A stretch of DNA of 64,000 nt from Herpetosiphonaceae bacterium (lineage in GTDB: Bacteria > Chloroflexota > Chloroflexia > Chloroflexales > Herpetosiphonaceae): NCBI GenBank assembly GCA_026003835.1, contig BPHZ01000001.1:1062001-1126000 (forward strand), read 5' to 3'. Position numbers and translations under genes: made by a program. Below are positions 47,856-56,951 of this stretch, piece after piece (the first letter of the stretch is position 1; each line of letters starts with the position of its first letter). The notes beneath the pieces are model-generated. The model saw nothing but the letters and a program-made list of their open reading frames with translations. It was not told the DNA's origin and did no database searches.

Positions 47856-50084
47856 TTGCTGGCCCTTTACACGATCACGCTCTTCCTCAGCGCCACGCTA
47901 CTCTTCCTGGTCCAGCCGATGTTCACGAAGGTCCGTCTTGCCCATGCTTGGAGGATCACCTGCGGTGTGGAATACGAGCGTCGTATTCTATCAAATCGTC
48001 CTGCTGCTTGGTTATCCTCTATGCCCATTTGACGACAACACGGCTGGGGGTGCGCCGTCAGTCCACACTGCATATGTTTGTGATGTTCCTGCCTTTGCTG
48101 ATGCTGCCAATCGGTGTTCCTGCGGGATGGATCCCTCCTGTGGAGGGCCATCTTGCTCTATGGCTTCTGTCGCTTCTCACTGTCGCTGTCGGGCTCCCCT
48201 TCTTCGTTGTCTCTACCACGAGCCCACTCCTTCAGGCCTGGTTTGCAGCGACGGGGACATCCTTCGGGCGAAGGGATCCCTATTTTCTCTATGCGGCCAG
48301 TAATGTTGGAAGCCTCGCGGCCCTTCTGGGCTATCCTCTCCTGGTAGGAGCCATACGTTCAGCTCGAGGTACAAAGCCGGGCTTGGGCAGTGGGCTATGG
48401 CCTGCTTATGATTCTGCTCGCCGGCTGCGCTGTGCTGTTGTGGCGATCACAGCGCAGCGCAGCGCACCAGCTCACGGGGCGAGATGATATGGACAATGCT
48501 CAATCGCTGGCCTCCAGGCCAGGCAGGCCCACTTCTCGCCGGCGGCTGCACTGGATCATCCTGGCCTTTGTGCCTTCCAGTCTTATGCTCGGCTTCACCA
48601 CCTATCTCTCAACCAGCATCCCGCCCATCCCGTTGCTGTGGGTTATTCCTCTATCCATCTACCTCCTGACGTTTATTCTGGTTTTTGCAACACGTCCTAT
48701 CATTCCGCACACGCTGATGGTGCGTGTCTTCCCTATGATCCTGCTGCCGGCGGTGCTGATCATTATTGCCCAGGCCACACAGCCTATCTGGCTTTTGGTG
48801 CTGTTTCAGCTCGTAACGTTCTTTGTTGTGGCGATGGTCTGCCACGGGATACTTGCCGCCACACGGCCCGCGCCGGCATATCTTACTGAGTTCTACCTTT
48901 GGATGTCCCTTGGTGGTGTCTTGGGCGGTGCATTTAATAGCCTTGTGGCGCCAGTGCTCTTTAATAGCGTCCTAGAGTTGCCGCTGGTGTTGTCCATCGC
49001 CTGTCTGTTGCTCCCAAAGACGGCCTCCGTAATTGATAAACGCTTAAGCTGGTGGCTTGACATTAGCCTCCCGGCGGCGCTTGGAGCGCTGACTGTTGGG
49101 CTGATTTTCACGATGCAGGCTGCTGGGCTGGAGCAGAGCCAGCTGCGACTTGCGCTGGGCTTTGGCATACCCGCCATCATCTGTTTCAGCTTTTCGCGGC
49201 GTCCCCTGCGTTTTGCCTTAGCTGTTGGGATGCTCTTTCTTGCAAGCTCCTTCTATACTGTCGAGGAGCAGGGGCGGCTTCTGTACAGCGATCGCAGTTT
49301 TTTTGGCATCCACCGGGTGTTTCTGGATCGGAGTGGGCAGTATCATTTGCTTGTGCATGGCGCTACTGTTCATGGCAAGCAGAGCCTCGACCCCTCACGC
49401 CGCCGAGAGCCCTTAACCTACTATCATCCACAAGGTCCTATTGGACAGGTCTTTGCTGCATTAAATAGCGATGTGACCAAGCAGCGCATTGCGGTTGTCG
49501 GCCTGGGAGCCGGCTCGGTTGCCTGCTACAGCCGGCCCGGCCAGGAGTGGACCTTCTATGAGATCGATCCAGTTGTCGAGCGGATCGCTCGTGATCCACG
49601 CCTGTTTAGCTTTCTCCAGGAGTGTAACCCTGAAGCTCAGATTGTCTTAGGGGATGCCCGCCTCTCTCTTGCGCGCGCGCCGGATCATTTCTATGATCTG
49701 ATCATCCTCGATGCCTATAATTCGGATTCGATCCCGATTCATCTGATGACCCGCGAGGCTCTGGCGCTCTATCGTGCCAAGCTCGCCCCTGGTGGGATCA
49801 TGGCCTTTCATATTTCAAACCAGTATCTTGATCTCCATCCAGTGCTTAGTACTCTGGCCCAGGATGACGGGCTGGCCTACTTGATCCAGAATGATACAAT
49901 CTTCGATCATAAGCTGGCGATGCAGGGTAAGGATGGCTCAATCTGGGCTTTAGTGGCCCGCTCCCCGGCCGACTTCGGCATTCTCTCCAACGATCCCCGG
50001 TGGGTGCCTTTGTCTGGTCCGCCAGGCACTCCTGTCTGGACCGATAATTTCTCTAGTATCTTTAGCGTCTTGCGTTGGCACTGA
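47856..50084 (+). CDS. MFS/spermidine-synthase fusion protein (frameshifts)
   Basis: The N-terminal two thirds are a membrane domain (LALYTITLFLSATLLFLVQP, ASNVGSLAALLGYPLLV, IPPIPLLWVIPLSIYLLTF). The C-terminal ~200 residues are a spermidine-synthase-like Rossmann domain (IAVVGLGAGSVACY, YEIDPVVERIAR, LIILDAYNSDSIPIHLMT). Fused proteins of this kind are widespread but their substrate is unsettled. Three frame breaks, near 47937, 48020 and 48348, must be joined to give ~741 residues; the C-terminal 565 residues are one frame. TTG 47856 is chosen because AAAAGGA lies upstream and an in-frame stop precedes it. Confidence 0.75.
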
Positions 50085-50215
50085 TATTGAATAGCCTCTA
50101 TCGGTTGGGGTATGCGTATACCGCAACTACTGGGCGAAGAAGATTGATTCTTTAAGGTTAAATTGACATAAATCTTTGCCTTATTCATACGGGAAGAGGA
50201 CCCGCAAAACGGTGT

Positions 50216-50221
50216 TATAAT
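50216..50221 (+). promoter_or_regulatory. TATAAT before the 50.4-kb kinase
   Basis: A perfect -10 hexamer with no clear -35. Transcription from it would start near 50228, at the beginning of the structured leader. Confidence 0.45.
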
Positions 50222-50227
50222 TAAACA

Positions 50228-50382
50228 GTTCCCCTGCTGAGAGCGCGTAGTACTCCGTAGAGAAGAGGTCTCAGGCTTGCAGCAGGGCGCCGTGCCAGCG
50301 AGGGACCCCCCACTGTTTCGCCGTACCGTGCGTCCCGGCGAGCCTGAGGCGATCCAGTATCGAGCTATGGAGGAGGAGCTCG
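50228..50382 (+). ncRNA. Structured 5' leader, predicted pseudoknot
   Basis: CCCTGCTG (50232-50239) pairs perfectly with CAGCAGGG (50280-50287). CTCAGGCT (50270-50277), which lies inside that loop, pairs perfectly with AGCCTGAG (50341-50348) outside it. The two 8-bp helices together form an H-type pseudoknot. GGGAC (50302-50306) also pairs with GTCCC (50332-50336). The leader ends at GGAGGAGG before the kinase ATG. I do not recognise a known riboswitch class. It is a candidate cis-regulatory RNA or small RNA. Confidence 0.5.
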
Positions 50383-52008
50383 ATGGCTACAATTTTGATC
50401 GTTGATGCGCTTGGTGCTACTCATCCCACGGTTGATCGTGTTCTCAGCGAGGTGGGGTACGCTATCCAGCATGTAACACAGCCGGATGAGGCTCTGACTT
50501 CCATCACATCCACTTCTCCCCATCTCATCCTGCTCAGAGCCGCTCTACCCGAGGGGCTGGAGGTGCTGCGCCAGCTCCGGGCCAGTAAGGCCACCGCCGG
50601 CATCCCTATCGCCTTCCTCGCTGCGGATTCCGCCGCGTGGCGCTATAGGCTGCGCGTCTTTGAGGCTGGAGCGGACGATTTCCTACGCGAGCGGATGAGC
50701 CGCGCCGATCTGCTCGCAAGAGTGCGCCTGCTGCTGCGCGCTGGCATGACTCGCTCTGAACGTTTTCACCTGGATAACCAGATGTATCTGTTGCTCGACC
50801 TTGTCCGCACGGCAAGTTTGGATCTGTCGATGTTGGCCGGGCGGTTGCTGAATTGGGCATTTGAAACCACGAGCCTGGCAGCCGGCAGCCTCTGGATTCT
50901 GCGCCAAGACCAGCTCGTCTGTCTGGCCGGTGCTGGTATGTCTGTGGAGCAAGACATGCGGCTGCAAGTCAAGGAGTCCGATCTCTTCCGCCGGGCGTTG
51001 GCAACCAGTATGCCGATCCACGGCTCGCTGGCGGATCAGCCTCACCCACCGGCGCTCGCCAACCTCCACTGGGCCGTCGCTGTCCCGCTGATCGCCCATG
51101 GCAACCCGATCGGTGTGCTTCTGCTCGGCACAGTTGAGATCTGGCAGCCATCTGAGGATGAGCTTAACCGGATTTTGGCTGCGCTGGCCCGGGCGCCGAT
51201 CATTGCGCTGATGTTGCAGAACGCGCGGCTTTTTGAGGAGATAGAGCACCAGCAGCGGCTGCTGAACGATCTTGAGTCGAAGAAGGATGAGTTTCTCTGG
51301 CTGGTCTCACACGAGCTGAACAATCCATTGGCTGCGATCAAGGGGTACACAGATCTGCTGCGGCGCCGGGCGCAGCGCTTGCCTGATCTGGCCGAGCATT
51401 TCAAAGGCATTGAGATGATCGATCAGCAGATCGGCCGTATGGGGAGCTTGCTCTCGATGTTGCTCGATGCTTCACGTCTTGCTATGGGACGCTTTGCAGT
51501 CGAGCCGCGATTGGGCGATCTGCTGGGGGTTGTGGAGAGCGTTGTCGGCGTGCAGCAAGAGACCACGACCAGGCATCAGATTCTGCTGCACTCCGGGGAG
51601 CCGGTGATCGAGTGTGAGTTTGACCCGGTTCGCATAGCGCAGGTTGTGAGTTACCTGCTCAACAATGGAATCAAGTTCAGCCCGCAGGGCGGCGTCATTC
51701 GGGTGGTGCTTCAGCGCGAGGGCGATCAGATCGTATTGAGTGTCAGCGATGAAGGTATCGGCATTCCGGCCGAAGAGATCGACTCGATCTTCGAGCGCTT
51801 CGGGCGTGCCTCAAACGCTGTCAGCTCCTTCAGCGGGCTAGGGCTTGGCTTGTATATCGCGCGGGAGATTATCGAGCGCCACGGCGGCACCATCGAGGTA
51901 AGCAGCCAGCAAGATCATGGATCAATCTTTATGGTTCGGCTGCCGGCTACGATCCCGGGAAGCCTCAAGGAATCGCTTGAGCAGACCGCGCCGGGCCAGC
52001 TTCCGTAG
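50383..52008 (+). CDS. Pseudo-receiver/GAF sensor histidine kinase
   Basis: 541 residues. The first ~120 form a receiver-like domain (ILIVDALGATHPTVDRVL, LILLRAALPEGLEVL, AGADDFLRERMSRADLLARV) in which the phosphoacceptor Asp position is Arg and the acidic pair is reduced, so it cannot be phosphorylated normally. A GAF-like domain follows (LAAGSLWILRQDQLVCLAGA, VPLIAHGNPIGVLLLG). Then come HisKA with FLWLVSHELNNPLAAIKGY and HATPase_c with LSVSDEGIGIPAEEID and GLGLGLYIAREI. Likely cytoplasmic; no TM helix. The cognate regulator is not adjacent. ATG 50383 has GGAGGAGG. Confidence 0.9.
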   Translation: MATILIVDALGATHPTVDRVLSEVGYAIQHVTQPDEALTSITSTSPHLILLRAALPEGLEVLRQLRASKATAGIPIAFLAADSAAWRYRLRVFEAGADDFLRERMSRADLLARVRLLLRAGMTRSERFHLDNQMYLLLDLVRTASLDLSMLAGRLLNWAFETTSLAAGSLWILRQDQLVCLAGAGMSVEQDMRLQVKESDLFRRALATSMPIHGSLADQPHPPALANLHWAVAVPLIAHGNPIGVLLLGTVEIWQPSEDELNRILAALARAPIIALMLQNARLFEEIEHQQRLLNDLESKKDEFLWLVSHELNNPLAAIKGYTDLLRRRAQRLPDLAEHFKGIEMIDQQIGRMGSLLSMLLDASRLAMGRFAVEPRLGDLLGVVESVVGVQQETTTRHQILLHSGEPVIECEFDPVRIAQVVSYLLNNGIKFSPQGGVIRVVLQREGDQIVLSVSDEGIGIPAEEIDSIFERFGRASNAVSSFSGLGLGLYIAREIIERHGGTIEVSSQQDHGSIFMVRLPATIPGSLKESLEQTAPGQLP

Positions 52009-52056
52009 GGATTGGAGTCGGCCCGGTCAAGCAATGTCAAGCTATCGCAAACACGT

Positions 52057-52139
52057 AGAATGGGGGCGTGGAGGTGTCCCCCAAGCCCCCGTTGTTCGCG
52101 TCGCTGTGCGATCAGCGTATGGATGTTGCCATGGCCCTG
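52057..52139. repeat. Interspersed repeat, diverged copy C
   Basis: Shares with copies A and B the segments GAAT(T)GGGGG, CACCTCC/GGTGTCCCCCAAGCCCC, TCGC.GTG/GTCCATACGCTG and the end TTGCCATGGCCCTG. It lacks the CCCGTTG hairpin. It is intergenic, between the kinase and the HIT gene. The outer 5' boundary is uncertain. Confidence 0.55.
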
Positions 52140-52142
52140 AAG

Positions 52143-52643
52143 CTATGCTGGGTTTTCTTGCGAGAAGAGCGCACGTAGTTCAGCGTAGGTATCGTCGAGC
52201 GCCTCGGGGATAAGCCTGGTCTCGCCGATGATCGGCATAAAATTGGTATCGCCACTCCAGCGCGGCACAACATGCATATGGAGATGCTGATCGATGCCCG
52301 CTCCTGCAACCCGTCCAAGATTCATGCCAAGGTTGAATCCATCGGGGCGCATTGCCTTTTGGAGAATAGCGACCGAGCGCTGAGTGAGCGCCATTAGCTC
52401 GGCGGCGACTTCAGGAGCAAGGCTCTCAAAGCTGGCAGTATGCTCATAGGGCACAACCATCAGGTGCCCTGGATTGTATGGGTACAGGTTTAGCAGCACG
52501 TAGCATGTGCCTCCGCGCTCAAGAACCAGGTTCTCCGCATCGTGATGCTCCTCGTGCTTGGCGCAGAGCACGCAACGGTCATCCTTTGGCTTCTCCTCGC
52601 CCTTGACAAAGGCCCGCCGCCATGGCGTCCACTTAATCTCCAT
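52143..52643 (-). CDS. HIT-family nucleotide hydrolase/transferase
   Basis: A histidine-triad protein of ~166 residues with DQHLHMHVVPRWSGDTNFMP as the active site (H-x-H-x-H). A zinc-type lead-in DRCVLCAKHEEHHD and the substrate-facing LLNLYPYNPGHLMVVPYEH are also visible. HIT proteins of this subtype hydrolyse or phosphorolyse dinucleoside polyphosphates such as Ap4A. ATG 52643 (MEIKWTPWRRAF) is preferred; the open frame extends 26 codons upstream. It lies about 80 bp after the peptidase gene on the same strand. Confidence 0.88.
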   Translation of the reverse strand: MEIKWTPWRRAFVKGEEKPKDDRCVLCAKHEEHHDAENLVLERGGTCYVLLNLYPYNPGHLMVVPYEHTASFESLAPEVAAELMALTQRSVAILQKAMRPDGFNLGMNLGRVAGAGIDQHLHMHVVPRWSGDTNFMPIIGETRLIPEALDDTYAELRALFSQENPA

Positions 52644-52722
52644 ACCTCTGCTCCACATGAAAAGCTCACTGTTTAATGGTATTGCTCTGTCCGCCTGCTG
52701 GGAAAAACGAGACATGACCACG

Positions 52723-54033
52723 TTACTGGCGTATGGCCCTAACGATCAATACCACGCCGGTAAGTAGCAGCCCGAGTCCGAGGGCCAGCCCGGCGAGGAA
52801 CCAGGCGGTAGGGATCCCGCCAATCACCGGCAGATTGCCGGGCGAAGGTGTATTCTCTCCGCCGGGTTGTGCAGGTGGCCTGACGCCAGATGTCGTAACA
52901 TCAAAGCGATCAGCCGGCGCGTGCAATGCCGGCGTAGCTGTCGGCGCCGGATCGGTCACTGGAGGAAGCGTCTGCCGCCACTGCTGGTCGAGCTGTTCCA
53001 CTGTGACACCCAGCGCGGCCAGTGTTGCCTCATTTGGTGTTGCGCCCGTGCTGAACTGCTCCAGCAGCGCGGCAAACTGATCGCGGTTGTAGGTTTCTTG
53101 AATGAAGCGAACGATGCTGGCGCTCTGGCCGTACGACAGCAGCGCCTTTTCGTAGTCCGCCGGGAAAGGCGAGGCCAATGCCTCCAGGGGAATGAGCTGG
53201 CCTGTCCGCGCTGCCTCCTCAACGAGCTGATCCAGGTAGGGCTCAGATACCTCCTCATTGAGCACAGCCAGTCCCTCGTCGAACCAGTAGGGTGTGCTGC
53301 CGCCATAGGGGGTTTCTGCTGCCTGGTGTAAAACGATATGGCTCAGCTCGTGCGGGATCAGCCGGCCAATCTCTGCGTCATCGTCTGGATCGATGGCCCC
53401 AATGATCAGTCCGAGGTCGGGCCGGGCTTCGCCGCCGATCCACTCGCGTGGATTGGGACCGAGCGCCGCGCGCATATCGTCGACGTTGGCGTAGATGGTA
53501 ATGCGTACCGGTTGGGTCAGCTCACGGCCGAACTGCTCCTTGAAGCGGTCGAGCGTACGCACAACTGCACTCATGAGCTTGCGGCCAAACACGTCGCCAC
53601 CCTCGTACCAGCGGACAGTCACGTTCCGCTCGGTCAGCTCCTGCCAGTCGAAGCGCTGATCCTCGTAGCGTACCTCCTGCAGCGGCGTTTCGACGGTGTT
53701 GCCGGCTTCGTCGGACAGCACCCACTTGTAGCGAATGGTGATGCCGGTGGGGAGGAAGTAGATTTGGGTATCTCGCTCGTAGCTGACCTCGATCGTTGTG
53801 CCTGGATCGAACTCAGGCCGGACCTCGACCAGCGTCTCGCCGGAGCCCTCGGTGTAGAGTAGCAACACATCGGTAATTGGGGTGGCGCTGCTGGCCTCCA
53901 GCTCGAAGCGCAGCGCTACCGGGAAATCGCTGAGAGCCTCATTTCGCAAGATGCTGATACCGGCAGCGGCGGCGTGAGGTGCCGCCAGCAGGCCGGCCAA
54001 CAGCAGCAGGCAGAGAAGTAGGAGTCGTCTCAC
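52723..54033 (-). CDS. Membrane-anchored metallopeptidase, peptidase MA-like
   Basis: 436 residues with a signal peptide (RRLLLLCLLLLAGLL, then AAPHAAAAG), an N-terminal beta-rich region, and a gluzincin core. The zinc motif is RLIPHELSHIVLH (HExxH, residues 228-232), and the third ligand Glu253 is in YWFDEGLAVLNEE. A Pro/Thr linker and a C-terminal TM helix (TAWFLAGLALGLGLLLTGV) anchor the catalytic domain outside the cell. The substrate is unknown. GTG 54033 overlaps the prfB stop (GTGA), so the two genes are translationally coupled, which is odd for such unrelated functions. Confidence 0.85.
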   Translation of the reverse strand: MRRLLLLCLLLLAGLLAAPHAAAAGISILRNEALSDFPVALRFELEASSATPITDVLLLYTEGSGETLVEVRPEFDPGTTIEVSYERDTQIYFLPTGITIRYKWVLSDEAGNTVETPLQEVRYEDQRFDWQELTERNVTVRWYEGGDVFGRKLMSAVVRTLDRFKEQFGRELTQPVRITIYANVDDMRAALGPNPREWIGGEARPDLGLIIGAIDPDDDAEIGRLIPHELSHIVLHQAAETPYGGSTPYWFDEGLAVLNEEVSEPYLDQLVEEAARTGQLIPLEALASPFPADYEKALLSYGQSASIVRFIQETYNRDQFAALLEQFSTGATPNEATLAALGVTVEQLDQQWRQTLPPVTDPAPTATPALHAPADRFDVTTSGVRPPAQPGGENTPSPGNLPVIGGIPTAWFLAGLALGLGLLLTGVVLIVRAIRQ

Positions 54034-55146
54034 ACAGTATCCTTCTGGCTGAGCTGCCAGCGCAGGTAGGCTTCAATAAAACGATCGATCTCGCCGTCGA
54101 GTACCGCCGTGGTGTTGCCGGTCTCTTCACCGGTGCGATGGTCTTTGACAAGTGTATAAGGGTGCAGCACATAGGAGCGAATCTGATTGCCCCAAGCGGC
54201 CTCGCGGTGCTCGCCCTTGAGGCGTGCGCGCTCCTCCGCCTGGCGCTCAAGCTCACGCTCAAGCAGTCGCGCGCGCAGCACCTTCATAGCTGTCTCGCGG
54301 TTTTGGAGCTGCGATCGCTCATTCTGGCAGGTCACGACGATACCTGTGGGTAGGTGGGTGATACGCACGGCGGAGTCTGTGGTATTGACGCCCTGGCCGC
54401 CATGTCCCTGGGCGCGGAAGACATCGATGCGCAGATCCTCAGGCTTGATCTCTACTTCGGCAGAGCTCTCCACCTCCGGCATGACCTCGACGCGGGCAAA
54501 GGAGGTATGCCGGCGCTGGGCGGCATCGAATGGAGAGAGTCGTACCAGACGATGGATGCCGGCCTCTGCTTTGGCGTAGCCGTAGGCGTACGGCCCGCGC
54601 AGCTCCAGCGTCGCGCTGCGAATGCCCGCCTCTTCGCCCTCCATCCGCTCGACCAGCGACACCTTCAAGTCTTTACTCTGTGCCCAGCGCATATACATAC
54701 GCAGCAGCATTTCGGCCCAGTCCTGGGCGTCGACGCCGCCCGCGCCCGCCTGGACTGAGAGAAAGGCGTTGCGGTTGTCATACTCTCCATTCAGCAACAG
54801 CTCGAACTCTAAGCCATCGACCTGCTCGCGCAGCGGTTTCATCTCGGATGCGATCTGCTCGATCATCGCCAGATCATCCTCGGCGATCGCCAGCTCCAGC
54901 AGCTCGCTCAGCGTTGCAATCTGCTCGTCAATGGTTTGCCAGCGCGATAGCTCGTCTTGCAGCCGCGAGAGTCGCTGCATCGTGCTCTGGGCCGTCTGCG
55001 GGTCATCCCAAAAATCGGGAGCTGCCGCCTGTTCCTCGAGAGCAGCTACCTCTTGCTGTTTCCCGGCGAGGTCAAAGACGCCCCCGTAGGCCCGCGACAC
55101 GCTCGCGAATCTCTTCCAGTTCAGATCGAAGCTCGTACATAGTCAT
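54030..55146 (-). CDS. prfB: Peptide chain release factor 2, programmed +1 frameshift
   Basis: RF2 terminates translation at UGA and UAA. The main frame contains the UGA-recognition tripeptide SPF (VRLSPFDAAQR) and the catalytic GHGGQGVNTTDSAVRI. The true start is ATG 55146 (MTMYELRSEL, RBS GAGAGG). After 24 codons the zero frame meets UGA at 55074-55072, and a +1 shift on CTT-TGA-C joins it to DLAGKQQEV. This is the classical RF2 autoregulatory site, so the apparent short ORF is not an error. Full product about 371 residues, close to E. coli RF2. It overlaps the peptidase gene by GTGA. Confidence 0.97.
55071..55086 (-). promoter_or_regulatory. prfB programmed frameshift site
   Basis: On the minus strand the codons read CGG GGG CGT CTT TGA C. 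The CGGGGG is a Shine-Dalgarno-like stimulator exactly one codon before the slippery CTT, as in the E. coli AGG GGG TAT CTT TGA C. Low RF2 lets the ribosome slip +1 at the UGA and complete RF2. Confidence 0.93.
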
Positions 55147-55257
55147 GGTTCTTTTCCTCTCAAACGCTTACAGCAAACACTGCAATATCATCAGGGGTGC
55201 AGCCCGACCAGGGGCCCGGCGCTTTCCCGTCAAATCCTGGCATATGATACCACGATT

Positions 55258-56022
55258 TTAATCTTTCCCTGATGGAGAGACAGCCTGCGCAAGCTGTGGC
55301 AGGATCTCCGCCACGTCGGCTGTGAGCACAATGTCGGCATACTCGTCGAGCCAGGTTGGGGTGTAGTTGACCACAAGAATGCGTGCCCGATCTCTCCCTG
55401 CACGCCTGAGCGCCTTCCTGGGCAGCAGGCAGACCGGCTCGACCTCAAGGGAGCTGCCGGCGACAATCAGCAGATCGCACTCGTCGATGGCTTTCTCGGC
55501 CAGCCAGAACAGCCCCAGCGGCAGCTCATCGCCAAAGAGGACAATGGCGGGCTTGAGCAGGCCGCCGCAGGAGCAGCGCGGCACAGTGCCGGCGATGGCT
55601 TGCGGCAAGAGCGGCTGTGCGGGAACCGTTCGCTCGCAGTTGAGGCATGTTGCACTGCGCAGGTTCCCGTGAAGCTCATAGACCACGTGCGAGCCTGCCG
55701 CCTGGTGGAGCCCATCGATATTCTGTGTCACCACGGCTGTTAGCCGGCCTGCTTGCTCAAGTTGAGCCAGCGCTATGTGCGCAGGATTGGGCTGGGCGCG
55801 GACGATCAGCTCCAGCAGTGGACGGAACCAGTTGTAAAAGCGCTCAGGCGTCCGCTCGAAGGTCGTCCTGCATGCGATAACCATTGGGTCGTTCTGTTCC
55901 CAGAGCCCGGTCTTCGGGCTGCGAAAATCAGGGATGCCGGATGGCGTACTGATTCCGGCCCCGGTCAGGGCGACGATGCGCTGGGCGCCGGCGACGAGCC
56001 GGCAGGCTTCAGGAAGGGACAT
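55258..56022 (-). CDS. Sir2-family NAD-dependent protein deacylase
   Basis: A sirtuin of 254 residues. The NAD motif is VALTGAGISTPSGIPDFRSP; TQNIDGLHQAAGS and the catalytic His in YELHGNLRSA follow. The zinc module has CLNC...CSCG, one residue short of the usual C-x2-C in its second pair. The late Rossmann motifs are IVAGSSLEVEPVC and ILVVNYTPTWLDEYAD. Sirtuins remove acyl groups from lysines and bind NAD; targets in this organism are unknown. ATG 56022 has a weak upstream RBS. Confidence 0.93.
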   Translation of the reverse strand: MSLPEACRLVAGAQRIVALTGAGISTPSGIPDFRSPKTGLWEQNDPMVIACRTTFERTPERFYNWFRPLLELIVRAQPNPAHIALAQLEQAGRLTAVVTQNIDGLHQAAGSHVVYELHGNLRSATCLNCERTVPAQPLLPQAIAGTVPRCSCGGLLKPAIVLFGDELPLGLFWLAEKAIDECDLLIVAGSSLEVEPVCLLPRKALRRAGRDRARILVVNYTPTWLDEYADIVLTADVAEILPQLAQAVSPSGKD

Positions 56023-56285
56023 GAACGATGCTCCTTAATCAATAGGCGATGCTCTGCAACCTCTTTACCCTCGAGTGCGAGAGAGGAAGCAATGAGAAAA
56101 AGCAAGATCGTTCCTTTATTATATCAAGTAGTTGGCACTCTTACTGCTGCCCGCTTGATCGTTAGGTTGCCGGCACAGCTATCCCTCTCCTCCTCCGGAT
56201 GGTTGTTTTCGTGTCGATGTACGTGCTATCCTTACGGCCAACTGGTGAAGAAAGTCCTTAAAGTTGAGGGAGGTCCACTATTTTC

Positions 56286-56912
56286 ATGAAATACAAGCTC
56301 GTGATGTTTGATTTCGATGGCACCTTAGCCGATTCGCTCCCCTGGTTTATGAGTAAATTAAATATCCTCGCCGGACAGTATCAGTTCAGGACCGTCCAGC
56401 CCGCCGAGATGGAAGCGCTGAGAGGCTACGATGCCAAACAAATCATGAAACGCCTGGGCATCCCCTTTTGGAAAATACCGATGATTGCCACCCATGTACG
56501 TGCGCTCCTGGCACAAGACATTCATCAGATCTCGCTATTCCAGGGGGTTGAGCAGCTCTTGCACCGCCTGGTGAAGGAGGGCGTTCAACTGGCGCTCGTA
56601 ACGTCGAATTCAGAAGCCAATGTCCGGCATGTTCTTGGGCCAGTGAATGCAGCGCTGATTCGCTACTACGAATGTGGTGTCTCGATCTTTGGGAAGCCGG
56701 CCAAAATACGAAACATTCTTCGTAAAAGCGGCATATCCCATCGTCAGGCCATGCTTATTGGCGATGAGATCCGCGACGCGGAGGCAGCCAGACGCGCCCA
56801 GATCGCCTTCGGCGCTGCAACATGGGGCTATAACAGCGTGGAGTCACTCAAGGCGCAGGCGCCAAATTACCTGTTTGCTTGCGTGGATGATATCTATAAG
56901 CACATTCTGTAG
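56286..56912 (+). CDS. HAD-family phosphatase
   Basis: 208 residues: motif I MFDFDGTLADSLP (Asp nucleophile and general acid), motif II ALVTSNSEA, a Lys in FGKPAKIR, and motif IV LIGDEIRDAEAARRAQIAFG. The subdivision fits phosphoglycolate-phosphatase-like HADs, but the substrate is unknown. Codon choice seems more AT-rich than its neighbours (AAATACAAG, AATTACC), possibly a sign of transfer. GGGAGGT lies 13 bases before ATG 56286. It converges on the pnkp gene. Confidence 0.9.
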   Translation: MKYKLVMFDFDGTLADSLPWFMSKLNILAGQYQFRTVQPAEMEALRGYDAKQIMKRLGIPFWKIPMIATHVRALLAQDIHQISLFQGVEQLLHRLVKEGVQLALVTSNSEANVRHVLGPVNAALIRYYECGVSIFGKPAKIRNILRKSGISHRQAMLIGDEIRDAEAARRAQIAFGAATWGYNSVESLKAQAPNYLFACVDDIYKHIL

Positions 56913-56951
56913 GATCTGGCCGGCGCCTGCTGTTATCACTGCTGTGCCGTT

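Noticed and set aside
50228-50382. TPP or cobalamin riboswitch
   Set aside because: CTGAGAG and TGCCAGCGAGGGA resemble pieces of the TPP aptamer and CCCCACTGT recalls the cobalamin core, but the order, the ACCTGATCTGG segment and the B12 box are missing.
54030-55100. prfB truncation at 55100 or error at 55072
   Set aside because: The site matches the RF2 programmed frameshift exactly, so it is functional, not damage.
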